A DNA stretch of 64,000 bases. Origin: Bacillota bacterium (lineage in GTDB: Bacteria; Bacillota; Limnochordia; Limnochordales; DUMU01). The position numbers and the translations under genes were made by a program. This document shows positions 1 through 9,800 of this stretch, piece by piece. Within the stretch, counting starts at the first letter, position 1. Each line of letters starts with the position of its first letter. The stretch is from assembly GCA_012839805.1 (NCBI GenBank), contig DUMU01000007.1, positions 142,374 to 206,373 on the forward strand, read 5' to 3'. Under the pieces are notes generated by a model that was not told where the DNA came from, made no database searches, and saw nothing but the letters and a program-made list of their open reading frames with translations.

Positions 1-16
1 CGGGAGGTAATCTCCG

Positions 17-2419
17 ATGTGGCTTCGGCGATGGTTTGAGCCCGGCAGCCCGGCGCGGATTTCGTCAACCGGGCCTATTTTGCTCATTTTGCTCATTTTG
101 CTTTTCCTTGGGGCTACCGGGACGATGATTCCGGTGCGCGCCCAAAGCGGCCTTGACCTGGTTGTTCCCACCGTTCGGGTGGTGTCCGCCGGTGGCGAAG
201 AGCTGGGCGTGATCGAAGTGGCGGCCATCAATGGTTCGCCGGGGGCCGGGACTCCCGGTCCGGTTCTTTTCGTGCCCGGGCCGGGTGCGCCGGCAAGCAC
301 TTTCAGCCCACCGGGAACCTTCGACGCCGTGATCCGGGGCGGGGTCGTGGAGGCCATCAACCTCGAGGGGAACACTCCCGTGCCCGCGGATGGCTGGGTA
401 CTGAGCATTCCTCCGCAAGAGATCGGGAGCGCGATCAGGGCGGGGTTGAAGTTGGGAGCGAGAGTGAACGTGGACCTTTTTTCGGTAGAGGCGCCGGCAG
501 AGAGTGTGACCCGCACCATCAGCGGCTTCGATCGCTCCCGAGGTACCGATGAACTCATCGTCTACCGGCCCGGCGGGGGCCGGACTCGCACCCTGACGAA
601 CCAATGGGGATTCGAAGTGGTGGTAGTAAAGGACCGCGTGACCTCGCTCGGGGGCAATAACCAGGCCATACCTGCGGACGGTTTCGTGCTGTCGGGGCAC
701 GGTGCGTCGGCCGACTGGCTGCGGGCCCACGCCGAGGTAGGACAAAAGGTAGAGATCCGGGGCACGCAGCTGACTTTGACCACGGATGCCACCACGGTCA
801 TCCTCGGCGCCGAGCAGGCGCTGGCGGGGGCGCGTTCTGCTCTGGCCCGGGCCGAGCGCGGCTGGGCCGATGTACCCTACGGAACGGTTAAGCAGGAGAT
901 TGCCAGGGCGGAAGAAAAGCTTGCCCGCGCCCTGGCGCTGGTTTCCGTCTCCGGGACTGCCGATTCCGGGACTGCCGGGCGGGGGCCGGAGGCAGTCCCG
1001 GTGGCGGAGGCGATTCGCCTGGCGGCGGAGGCCCGGTTCCTCGCCGAAAGAGCTCTGCTTCTCGCCATCCCGTCGGCTTCCGTATCGCTCCGGGGAGCTT
1101 GGTACAGACCGGTAGAAACGTCCGCGGAGGAGATTGCAACTACCCTCGATCGGTTCGCCGCCGCCGGGTTCAACGCCCTATTCCTCGAAATGTTCTGGGA
1201 CGGGCGGACGCTTTGGCCTTCGGACATAGGTAAACAGTTAGACCAATTCCGGGGCTGGGACCCCGCGGCGGTTTGGGTGGAGGAGGCTCATCGCCGCGGG
1301 ATCGAGCTGCATGCCTGGGTGCACATCTTTAATGTAGGTGAACGGGGCGCTTTCTCCCCCGGCCCGATCATCGAAGCTCACCCCGACTGGGCTCTGCGTA
1401 CCTTTGACGGAAGCCTCGAGTCGCCGCTCGAGCCGGGCCTCGTCTATGTAGACCCGGCCGCGCCGGCAGTTCACGAGTATCTGGCCTCCCTTTTCACGGA
1501 GCTCGTGACCAAATACCCGCTGGACGGCTTTGAGTTCGATTATATCCGCTACCCCGCGGGGGCCGGCCAGACGGCAACCGCGCTGATGACCAGCGAGGCG
1601 GGCCGGGCCGCCTACCGGGCCGAGACCGGCGTCGACCCGTTGGAACTGCGCCCCAACCGGCCGGCCGATGCCTGGCGACAGTGGAACCAATGGCGCATGC
1701 AGCAGGTGACGCGTTTTGTGGCGGAGATGGGGGCCAAGCTCCGCCAGATCCGGCCGAACTTGCTGCTCAGCGCGGCGGTAATGGCGGATCCGTCCGACGC
1801 GAGGAGCAGCAAGTTACAGGATTGGCCTACCTGGCTCAAGGAAGGCTACCTCGACTTCATCAGTGCCATGGCTTACGCCGAGGACGACGTCGAATGGGTC
1901 AGAGGAAGGGCCAGCGAGATGGCCCGGCAGGCGGCCGCCGGGGGAAAGGCTTTTGCGGCCACGGGCATCACCACGAGTTCGGGGCCGCTGGCGGTAGCCC
2001 AGGCCGAGGCGGTTTTGGAGGCAGCCAACGCCGGAGTGGTCTTCTTTGCGTTCAACTACGCGGATGGGGGGCAGCTGTGGCAGCTGCGGTCCGGTCCCTT
2101 CCGGCTGCCGGCCTCGCCTCCATATCGGACGGCGGAAGCCGCCCGCCGGCTCGGCGAACGGATTCGCGAGCGCTTGAGCGGCAAAGAGCCCGGTGATCCC
2201 CTTTACCAGGCAGCCCGGGCCCATCCGGACCTGGCCCGGGAGGTGGAGGCGGCCCTGTCGGATCCGGTTAGCTCTAGAGGGCTAGAGCGCCTGCATGCGG
2301 CACTGGCGCGCCTCGCAGAAACTACGGCTACCGCCCCGCCGGACGGCGCTGGGGCCGCCGGGGAGTGGTTGCTGGATCAGATCGACTGGTTGATACGGGC
2401 GGCCGGTCCGGAGACTTGA
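17..2419 (+). CDS. Secreted GHL10 (DUF187) family glycosidase-like protein
   Basis: This 800-residue protein has a signal peptide (hydrophobic core about residues 21-33, likely cleavage after the AQS region near 43). Residues about 359-690 match the glycosyl hydrolase-like 10 family: GAWYRP at the start, LHAWVHIFN, and DGFEFDYIRYP, a beta/alpha-barrel pattern. Two copies of a small module precede it (about 100-160 and 190-250), each containing a P-V/I-P-A-D-G-x-V-L-S core, followed by a helical linker. It probably acts outside the membrane on a glycan, but substrate and catalysis are unproven for most of this family. The ATG start has GGGAGGT upstream. It converges with the oxidoreductase gene 30 bases downstream. 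Confidence 0.85.
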   Translation: MWLRRWFEPGSPARISSTGPILLILLILLFLGATGTMIPVRAQSGLDLVVPTVRVVSAGGEELGVIEVAAINGSPGAGTPGPVLFVPGPGAPASTFSPPGTFDAVIRGGVVEAINLEGNTPVPADGWVLSIPPQEIGSAIRAGLKLGARVNVDLFSVEAPAESVTRTISGFDRSRGTDELIVYRPGGGRTRTLTNQWGFEVVVVKDRVTSLGGNNQAIPADGFVLSGHGASADWLRAHAEVGQKVEIRGTQLTLTTDATTVILGAEQALAGARSALARAERGWADVPYGTVKQEIARAEEKLARALALVSVSGTADSGTAGRGPEAVPVAEAIRLAAEARFLAERALLLAIPSASVSLRGAWYRPVETSAEEIATTLDRFAAAGFNALFLEMFWDGRTLWPSDIGKQLDQFRGWDPAAVWVEEAHRRGIELHAWVHIFNVGERGAFSPGPIIEAHPDWALRTFDGSLESPLEPGLVYVDPAAPAVHEYLASLFTELVTKYPLDGFEFDYIRYPAGAGQTATALMTSEAGRAAYRAETGVDPLELRPNRPADAWRQWNQWRMQQVTRFVAEMGAKLRQIRPNLLLSAAVMADPSDARSSKLQDWPTWLKEGYLDFISAMAYAEDDVEWVRGRASEMARQAAAGGKAFAATGITTSSGPLAVAQAEAVLEAANAGVVFFAFNYADGGQLWQLRSGPFRLPASPPYRTAEAARRLGERIRERLSGKEPGDPLYQAARAHPDLAREVEAALSDPVSSRGLERLHAALARLAETTATAPPDGAGAAGEWLLDQIDWLIRAAGPET

Positions 2420-2449
2420 CCGGCTGTCGCCGGCACAGCCCTCAGACGC

Positions 2450-3514
2450 TCAGACCGGCGTGTAGACCGGCTCGTAGGCCGGGGTGCGATCTACCTCGAC
2501 GGGTACGCCTTCGGCCCGGGCCGAGCGCAGGAGGTCGAAGACCATCTTGGCATCGCCGTACTCCATCTCCGGGGTGACACTGATCGGCTCTTCGCCCACC
2601 GCGGCCTTCCAGAAGTTCAGGAATTCGTTGTAGTAGCCGCGGCGGGGACGGTAAGGAATCATCTCATGCCGCCCGTCCTTATAGAAGAGGTTGATCACTG
2701 CGCAGTCGCGATCCTCCAAGTAGATCTGGCCGCCGGTACAGAAGATTCGCAGCCCGATCAGGGGGCGTTGGACCTCGACTCCCCGGACAAAGAAGGAATA
2801 CTGGCCCAGCACGCCGGAGAAGAAACGGATGTTGGCCTGGAGGACGACAAAGGGAGCGAAGTCCTCCTGCTGGGGGCGGCCGAAGGCGCTGACCGTACGA
2901 ACGGCTCCGAAGATGTGCCGGATGGCAGCCATATGGTGAACGCCGGTATCCAGAAAGACGCCGCCGGTGAACTCCGGGTGTTGCCGCCACTCCCGGTGAG
3001 CCCAGCCATCCGGACCGGCCATCAGCTGGGGGAAGTCTACCGTCTCATTCCAAATGAAATAGACCGGATCGCCCATCCGGCGGGTGCGGACGAGGTCCCG
3101 CAACAGGTTGATCTCTTCGTTGTAACGCCAGTTTTCCGCGATCAGGATGGGCACGCCCGCCTGCTTGGCCAGGTCGCGATGGGCGGCCGCCTCTTCGAGA
3201 CTCCCGCCCAGGGGCTTTTCGCATATTATGGGTTTTTTAGCCTGAGCCACCTGGCGGGTGACACTGTAGTTGGCTTCGATGGGGACGATGATGTCGAAGG
3301 CGTCTAAATCGGCAAGCCCCAGCATCGGGCGCAGGTCGGTGAAGATGCGGTCTGGCCCGAGCCCGAGGCGCTTGCCCCACTCCTCGGCCTTGACCCGGTC
3401 CACATCGCAAACTGCGCCGATCTTGAACTTATCCCCGAGCTCCTGCAAGGCCGGCAGGTGCAGGCGCTCGAAAGCCAGGCCGGTTCCCACTATCCCCAGG
3501 CGGATCTGCTTCAC
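2450..3514 (-). CDS. Gfo/Idh/MocA family NAD(P)-dependent oxidoreductase
   Basis: The 354-residue protein begins with a Rossmann fold (GIVGTGLAFERLHLPAL, residues 6-22), continues with the family's EKPLGG motif near residue 97 that holds the catalytic lysine, and has the GGVFLDTGVHH segment near residue 185 with the usual D and HH of the sugar-binding site. Members oxidise or reduce sugars, inositols or related polyols; the exact substrate cannot be read here. The start is GTG with AGGGTG seven bases upstream. A perfect palindrome lies about 30 bases upstream of the start. Its location between a secreted glycosidase-like protein and a secreted phosphoesterase suggests a role in using a polymer breakdown product. 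Confidence 0.88.
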   Translation of the reverse strand: MKQIRLGIVGTGLAFERLHLPALQELGDKFKIGAVCDVDRVKAEEWGKRLGLGPDRIFTDLRPMLGLADLDAFDIIVPIEANYSVTRQVAQAKKPIICEKPLGGSLEEAAAHRDLAKQAGVPILIAENWRYNEEINLLRDLVRTRRMGDPVYFIWNETVDFPQLMAGPDGWAHREWRQHPEFTGGVFLDTGVHHMAAIRHIFGAVRTVSAFGRPQQEDFAPFVVLQANIRFFSGVLGQYSFFVRGVEVQRPLIGLRIFCTGGQIYLEDRDCAVINLFYKDGRHEMIPYRPRRGYYNEFLNFWKAAVGEEPISVTPEMEYGDAKMVFDLLRSARAEGVPVEVDRTPAYEPVYTPV

Positions 3515-3543
3515 GGAGGTTCACCCTTTTTCTTTTGGTGTTT

Positions 3544-3559
3544 GGTGAGCTTGCTCACC
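3544..3559. promoter_or_regulatory. Perfect 16-bp palindrome, candidate operator
   Basis: GGTGAGC, a 2-base centre and GCTCACC form a perfect 7-bp inverted repeat 30 bp upstream of the GTG start of the minus-strand oxidoreductase. No T-run follows on either strand, so it is not a normal terminator. Size and position fit a dimeric repressor site. The remaining bases to 3731 also hold a 6-bp hairpin (GGGGCA/TGCCCC, 3618-3632) of unknown role. Confidence 0.35.
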
Positions 3560-3731
3560 GGCTATTCTCCCCCCTCGAGGCACCGGGCAGCCGGGGATCT
3601 TTTCCCACCTCTTTCGAGGGGCAGTTTGCCCCCGGTCCAGAGGAACGGACCCCATCGAACCGAAGTAGTCAAAAAGACCAGGAAACGACGGAATTGGCCG
3701 GGGCTGGCCCCGGGGGAGGGAGAAGGCTTCG

Positions 3732-6308
3732 ATGAGACCGGCGACACCGCGCCTGCGCCTTGGCCCGCGCCTGCGTGCACGCCTGGGCCTACGCTGGCGT
3801 CCCCACTGGCGCCGCTTGCGGGCGCGCTCCCGCGCCGCCCTGCTCTTAAGTCTGATCTCCCTGGTGGTAGCTGCCGGCCTCGGCTGGGGGCTCCTCATTG
3901 CCTGGAACGGGCACGAGGCCGATCCAACCACGGGGGGTCAGAGTACTGGGGCGGAGTCCGTACCCCAGCCTGCGCCTTCCGCTCCCCGGGATTCGACCCT
4001 TCCTGCTCCGGGTTTATTCAGGTTCGCCGTTCTGTCGGACACCCACCAGAAGGCGGAGGAAACGAACGTTCCGGCGACCTGGCTCTGGCAGGAGGTGGCC
4101 GGTGGCTCGCCTCCGTTCGCCTTCGCGGTCAATACGGGAGATGTGACCAACACGGGAGACCCGGCGGAGTTCATGGCTTACCGCCTGGCCGGGAGCCAGA
4201 GGGTCAGCGTACTCTACCACGTCCCCGGGAATCACGATTTCCGCTGGTCGGCGTGGGGACGGTCCCTTTGGAGGCAACACTTTGGTAACGTGCCCTGGTC
4301 TTTCGATACCGGCGGAGTGCACTTTGTGGGTCTCGACTCCACCCAGTTGCTGCAGGAACCCGGGCATTTCGGCCGCCGCCAGCTGGAGTGGTTGGCCGGC
4401 GATCTGCGACGGGTCGGCCCCGAGACCCCGGTGGTCCTCTTCTTCCACCACCCGGTTGGGGGTGATTTCTGGTACGTCGATGATCAGGACCGGCTGTTCG
4501 AGGTGCTGGCCCCCTACAACGTGCGGGCGATCTTCGCCGGGCACGTCCACCGCCAGATGTCCTTCTACCAGAACGGCATCGCCGTCATTACCGTGCCTTC
4601 CGCCCGTGACGGTGGGAATTACCTGTCCGTTCAGGTTACGGCTGAACCGCCTGCCTTGCGAGTAAGCGAGCAGTTCAACGGGGGAAACAGCCGGGAGATC
4701 ATTACCGTACCTTTGGAGGGTAAGCGGCCGGGGGTTCCCGTAACCGATATCCAAGTTACGGAGGACGGTACGGTTCTAGCTACCGTGGCCGGGCGGGCGA
4801 GCCGGGTGGAGTACCTGATCGACCTCCCCGAGTATAGTGCGACCCGGCGGGGAGAATGGCAGCCGTTCAGCCCGGGAAAGCCGGAAGGAGTGTGGGCGGC
4901 CAGACTTCCGGCCCTTGCTCCCGGCCGGCATCTGGTGCAGGTGCGGAGCACCGATACCGAGGGGGCGCAGTGGACGAGGGCCGCCGCAGTCTACGTGGAA
5001 GGGGTAACCTTCAAGCAACTGAGTACGGAGGAGGTGCGAGAGACAGGGGAGGGAGCGGGGGGATTGCCGGAACACCCGGTGGGCCGGCTGGTTTGGGAGA
5101 GACAGCTGGGGGAGGCCATCCAGGGCGGGATAGCGGTGGATGAGGCCCGGGGCCTGGTGGTGGCGGCCACCACGGGGGGCGAGGTCTGGGCGGTGCGGAT
5201 GGCCGACGGTGCGCCGGTCTGGCAAATTGACCTTGATCGCGACGGGGTCATCAGTACCCCGGTGATCGATTCCGGCCGGGGTCTGGTCTATGTGGGAACG
5301 GCGGACGGGTGGTTTTACGCTCTGGATGAAGCTACGGGCATGACTCGCTGGCGGGTCGGTGGGAAGCCGGTGCTCGGCACGCCGCTTCTCGTGGAGGCGG
5401 CAGCAGCCCCCGAGGAGACCGGTGAAAGAGCGGCCGTTGAGGCGGGCGGTGCAACGGTCTTACTGCTGGTTCCGGCAGGGAATGTTCTTTATGGTTTCGA
5501 TCCGGCCACCGGAGAAGAGCGGTGGAAGTTTGTCACCGGAGGGCTGATCGGAGGCCGGCCGGCGGTGGATCGGGCGGCGGGTACGGTTTACGTCGCCGCG
5601 GGAGACGGTTTCGTCTATGCGTTGCGGGCGGAAGACGGTGCTCTGCGGTGGCGTCAATCCGTCGGGAAAGGCCTGCTTTACGGCCCGTGGGCCAGCTGGC
5701 TGGCGGTGGTCCCGGCAGGGGCGGGCAGGCCCGATGAGAGCCGTCTGATTGTTTCCACGGTCCGTGGAGTCTATGGACTCGACCCCTTCACCGGCCGCGA
5801 GCTCTGGCAGGTGGGTGGAGGTTTCGCCTTCTCGGCACCGCTTCTATGGCAAGATGCCGAAGGTCGGCCGCATCTGGTCATGGCCGACGAATGGGGTTGG
5901 ACGGTGGACATCGACCCCGATTGGGGCAGCCTCAACTGGCGTACGCCCATGGGCGAACGCATTTTCAACTCGTCGCCGCGTTCCGTTCACCCAGACGGAA
6001 CCGGTTCCGAGCAAGGACTGATCTACGTGGCAGGTGTGCTCGGAACCCTCTTTTGTCTGGACGCTCACAGCGGAATCATCAAAGAGCTCTTTCACCTGAC
6101 CGCGGGCCGCTACGTCTATTCCTCGCCGGTCATCGCAGAAGTGATAGAGGAGGTAGAAGCTCCTACCACCCCGGTAAGTCCCACGGGGCAGGTACGGCGG
6201 GCTATCCTCTTTATTGGCGGGCAGGACGGGATCTTGCGGGCTATTCAAATCGGGGCGCCCTTGGCAACTCTTGACAGCACCCTTGAAGTTCCAAATAATA
6301 GTGGATAG
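3732..6308 (+). CDS. Membrane-anchored metallophosphoesterase fused to a PQQ-type beta-propeller
   Basis: This 858-residue protein starts with an Arg-rich cytoplasmic tail and one membrane segment (about 36-58). A calcineurin-like phosphoesterase domain follows: LSDTH (about 100), NTGDV (134), GNHDF (165), FFHHP (237) and AGHVHRQ (269) supply the usual metal ligands. After an Ig-like linker (about 335-425), residues about 455-850 are WD/PQQ-like repeats (RGLVYVGTADGWFYALD, GTVYVAAGDGFVYALR), about six or seven blades. The active domains should lie outside the membrane. The propeller may bind a ligand or partner; no quinoprotein dehydrogenase function is implied. The start is ATG. The combination in one chain is unusual. 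Confidence 0.85.
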   Translation: MRPATPRLRLGPRLRARLGLRWRPHWRRLRARSRAALLLSLISLVVAAGLGWGLLIAWNGHEADPTTGGQSTGAESVPQPAPSAPRDSTLPAPGLFRFAVLSDTHQKAEETNVPATWLWQEVAGGSPPFAFAVNTGDVTNTGDPAEFMAYRLAGSQRVSVLYHVPGNHDFRWSAWGRSLWRQHFGNVPWSFDTGGVHFVGLDSTQLLQEPGHFGRRQLEWLAGDLRRVGPETPVVLFFHHPVGGDFWYVDDQDRLFEVLAPYNVRAIFAGHVHRQMSFYQNGIAVITVPSARDGGNYLSVQVTAEPPALRVSEQFNGGNSREIITVPLEGKRPGVPVTDIQVTEDGTVLATVAGRASRVEYLIDLPEYSATRRGEWQPFSPGKPEGVWAARLPALAPGRHLVQVRSTDTEGAQWTRAAAVYVEGVTFKQLSTEEVRETGEGAGGLPEHPVGRLVWERQLGEAIQGGIAVDEARGLVVAATTGGEVWAVRMADGAPVWQIDLDRDGVISTPVIDSGRGLVYVGTADGWFYALDEATGMTRWRVGGKPVLGTPLLVEAAAAPEETGERAAVEAGGATVLLLVPAGNVLYGFDPATGEERWKFVTGGLIGGRPAVDRAAGTVYVAAGDGFVYALRAEDGALRWRQSVGKGLLYGPWASWLAVVPAGAGRPDESRLIVSTVRGVYGLDPFTGRELWQVGGGFAFSAPLLWQDAEGRPHLVMADEWGWTVDIDPDWGSLNWRTPMGERIFNSSPRSVHPDGTGSEQGLIYVAGVLGTLFCLDAHSGIIKELFHLTAGRYVYSSPVIAEVIEEVEAPTTPVSPTGQVRRAILFIGGQDGILRAIQIGAPLATLDSTLEVPNNSG

Positions 6309-6358
6309 AGGGGCATCTAAGACCAACGTGTCGCGCTGCTTAGAGGATAGACGTGTTC

Positions 6359-6595
6359 ATGCCGACCGTGCTGAGACTGGATGGTTACCGGTTCTTTTTC
6401 TTCAGTAACGAAGGGGATGAGCCGCCCCACGTTCATGTTGAGTACCAGGGGGCTTACGCCAAGTTTTGGCTTGAGCCTGTTTCCCTGGCCCGGTCGCGGG
6501 GTTTTCGTGCTCAGGAGCTAACTCGTTTGCACGAGATGGTCGGCGAGTACCAGGCGGAGTTCCTGAAACGATGGGGTGAGCATTTTGGCCACTAG
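6359..6595 (+). CDS. DUF4160 domain protein
   Basis: This 78-residue protein begins MPTVLRLDGYRFFFFSNEGD and contains EPPHVHVE, the hallmark of DUF4160. An in-frame GTG lies six bases upstream, but family members begin MPTV/MPTI, and the AGAGGA site (6342-6347) fits the ATG. The 3' end overlaps the next gene by 20 bases, so the two are translated together. DUF4160 and DUF2442 genes are often adjacent and have been suspected of being toxin-antitoxin-like; their biochemical function is not established. Confidence 0.85.
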   Translation: MPTVLRLDGYRFFFFSNEGDEPPHVHVEYQGAYAKFWLEPVSLARSRGFRAQELTRLHEMVGEYQAEFLKRWGEHFGH

Positions 6596-6818
6596 AGTCC
6601 ATGAGGCTATTGGCACTCACGTCGAGTTTGATGACGCCATGATGCATGTCGAGCTGCTTGACGGTCGCCGGATCAGCGTACCGCTCGCGTGGTTCCCTAA
6701 GCTGGCCCGGGCCACTCGCGAGCAGCGAAGCCACTGGCGTTGGATCGGCGGGGGAATTGGTATCCACTGGGAAGAACTGGACGAGGATATTTCCATTGAG
6801 GGACTCCTGAAGCCATAG
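6576..6818 (+). CDS. DUF2442 domain protein
   Basis: This 80-residue protein matches DUF2442: HVELLDGRRISVPLAWFP, a conserved ATREQR segment, a G-rich G-I-H-W motif and the terminal EDISIEGLL. The start is GTG inside the end of the DUF4160 gene. The downstream Lhr helicase begins 68 bases later. As a DUF2442 partner of DUF4160 it might be the DNA-binding or antidote half, but that is only an inference from gene pairing. Confidence 0.87.
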   Translation: MSILATRVHEAIGTHVEFDDAMMHVELLDGRRISVPLAWFPKLARATREQRSHWRWIGGGIGIHWEELDEDISIEGLLKP

Positions 6819-6886
6819 GGAGGTAGGATGGGGCTCGCAGCGCACAAGGTGTATCCCGCCGGCGCAGGACGTGCTGCCGGAGACGC

Positions 6887-9800
6887 ATGGTAAACGGTGA
6901 AAAGCGCGGCTGGCGGTTTCACCCGCTGGTGGAGGAATGGTGGAAAGAGCATTTCGCCGCGCCTACGCCGCCGCAGGAGCAGGGCTGGCCGGCGGTTCAG
7001 CGGGGCGAGAACGTGCTCATCGTAGCGCCCACCGGATCCGGGAAAACGCTCGCCGGCTTTCTGGCTTTCGTTGATTTCCTGGTGAAGGAACGAACGGGCG
7101 GAAAGCCCTCCGGCCCTGGCGTGAGGGTGGTCTACGTATCGCCTTTGCGGGCCCTGGACAATGACGTCCACGCCAACCTCACTCCCGCCCTGAGCGAGAT
7201 CAACGCCCGGGCGGAGAAGACCATCGCCCGGTGGCGGCCCCTCCGCGCCGCGGTCCGGACCGGCGATACCCCGGCCCATGAGCGCCGCCGGCAGGCCCGG
7301 CAACCGCCCGATTTCCTCATTACTACACCCGAATCCCTCTTTTTGCTGCTCGCTTCGCCCCGGGCGCGGTCTATCCTGCGTACGGTGGCCGCGGTGATCG
7401 TGGATGAACTCCATGCCCTCGCCCCCAACAAACGGGGGGCTCAGCTGGCTTTAGCCCTGGAATGGCTGGAATGGTGGGCCGGCCGCCCGCTACAGCGGGT
7501 GGGCCTGTCGGCAACGCAACGACCCCTGTCGCGCATGGCGGCGTTCCTGGGGGGAGACCGCCCGGTCACCGTGGTGGACACCGGGCTGCGCAAGGAGATG
7601 AGGCTGCGGGTTCTGCTACCCGCACCTGACCTCCGCTCCTTTCCCGAGGGGAGTGTGTGGCCTTCCCTTTACCGGCGACTCTACGGGCTGATCGTCGGCG
7701 ACGCCGCCCCGGACGGCCGGGGCGAAGAGCCCGGGCGGAGGCGGCCCGCTTCTACCCTGGTCTTCGTCAACAGTAGGGCCCAAGCCGAAAAGGTCACCGC
7801 CCGTCTTAACGAGATCGCGAGCAAGAGCGAGAAAGCCGCGGGGGTGGCGTTTCCGGCGGCCAGCCACCATGGAAGCCTCTCCCGGGCCGTACGGGAGCAA
7901 GTAGAAAAGGAGTTCAAGCGCGGGCGGATACCGGTCGTGGTAGCTACCGGTTCGCTGGAGCTCGGAATCGATGTAGGTACGGTGGACCTGGCCGTTCAGG
8001 TGGAATCTCCGCACTCGGTCACCCGGGGTCTGCAACGGATAGGCCGGGCGGGGCACCTCTACGGAGCGGAGAGCCGGGGCGTGATCCTCCCCAAGACCCG
8101 AGCCGACCTGCTGGAGGCTGCGGTCACCGCCCGGGCCGTACTAAGTGGCGACATCGAACCCGTACGCCTGCCCCACGCTCCCCTGGACGTACTGGCGCAG
8201 ACCGTAGCGGCCATGGTTGCGCTGGACGACTGGCGAAGCGAGGAGCTCTACCGCCTGGTCCGGAGGGCCGGTCCTTACCGTGAGCTTACTCAACAAGCCT
8301 TCCACACGGTCTTGCGACTTCTGGCCGGCGAGTACCGTCACCCGCTGCTGGCCGGTCCGGGAACAAGTCCTGGAACGGGTCGCCTTCGCCCTCGCCTGTT
8401 GTGGGACCATGCATCTGATATGCTGCACGGGTTGCCGGGCACACGCCTTCTCGTCGCCCGGCAGGGCGGGACCATCCCGGACCGGGGCACTTACGGCGTA
8501 TATACGGTCAAGGACCGGCGACACCTGGGGGAACTGGACGAAGAATTCGTCTACGAGACGCGCCGGGGCGACGTGATCCTGCTCGGCACCACCGCCTGCC
8601 GGGTGGAACGCCTCGAGAAAGATCGGGTGCTGGTGGAACCGCTTTCGGAGGGAGTATCCCGCGCCGGCGGGGCTTACGAAGGTACCGGTGAACGGCTCCC
8701 GGTGCGGGGAGTTCCCCTGGTGCGCTTGCCCTTCTGGCGGGGGGAGGGAGTGGGGCGCACGAGCCACCTGGGGCTCCTGATCGCCCGGTTTCTTCGCCAG
8801 GTGAACCGGCAGCTCGACGGGCAGTTCAACCGGGCGCGGAAAGGCCGGACGGCCGGAGGGGGGGCAGAAGCAAGGGCAGCGGCCGTCCAGGCCCTGGCCG
8901 CCGGCCTGAAGGAGCAGTTTCCGCTGGATGATGAGGCTGCCTCAGCTCTGGCCGGGTACCTGGTAGAAGAGTATCACCAGCTGGGTTGCCTCCCGTCCGA
9001 CCGGTGTGTGGTGGTGGAGCACTTTCCCGACGTGAACGGCGACCCCCTCATCCTCATCCATGCCCCCTTCGGACGTTCGTTCAACCGGGCCTGGAAGCTG
9101 GCGTTAGGGGACGCCCTCGCCGAGCGCTGGGGGGTCGAGCCCCAGATTCTGGCCTCCGACGACGGCCTGCTTCTCCGGCTTCCGGCCGGGATAGGCCCGG
9201 GCTTTGGTGGCCGTAGCGACGACCTGCCGGCGTTTCTGATTTCACTGGTACGAGCGGTCGGGCCCGAACAGGTGGTAGGCAGGGTGCTCCGGGCGCTCAA
9301 GGGGAGTGCGCTGCTGGGGGCCGCCTTCCGGGCCGCTGCCGGGCGGGCATTGCTCATCAGCCGGGGAGGTAGGGGCCGTCGCCTCCCCCTGTGGCTGCAA
9401 CGCTTGCAGGCGCAAGACCTCCTCGAAGCCACCCGTCATTTCCCGGACTTCCCGGTGCTGGTGGAGGCGATACGGGAGGTGACCGAGGAGGTCCTCGACC
9501 TTCCCCTGCTGCGGGCCGTGCTCTACGGGATCTCCCGGGGTAGGGTCGCGGTGGTCCCGCACGTCTCCCGGCTTCCCAGCCCGTTTGCTGCCGGTCTCCT
9601 CTTCGACTATGCCGGCGCTTTCGTTTATGAAGGCGATGAGCCCCGGCGGTCCGGCGGCGAGGGCACGACGAGCCGGACCGCCGGGACTTACGCCGGCCCG
9701 GCCGGGCCGGACGAGGCCGGCTGGCTACTGGCTACGGTGGCCCTGGCCGGGGGCGACCTGCGCCACCGCCTGGACCAGGAGATCCTGGCGCAACTGGTAG

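Noticed and set aside
65-745. Long antisense frame opposite the GHL10 gene
   Set aside because: It is a shadow of strong GC3 bias, with composition unlike a real protein and no start site.
9655-9715. Repeat array (CRISPR-like) in GC-rich stretches of lhr and others
   Set aside because: Repeats are short, in frame and irregular; there are no regular spacers.
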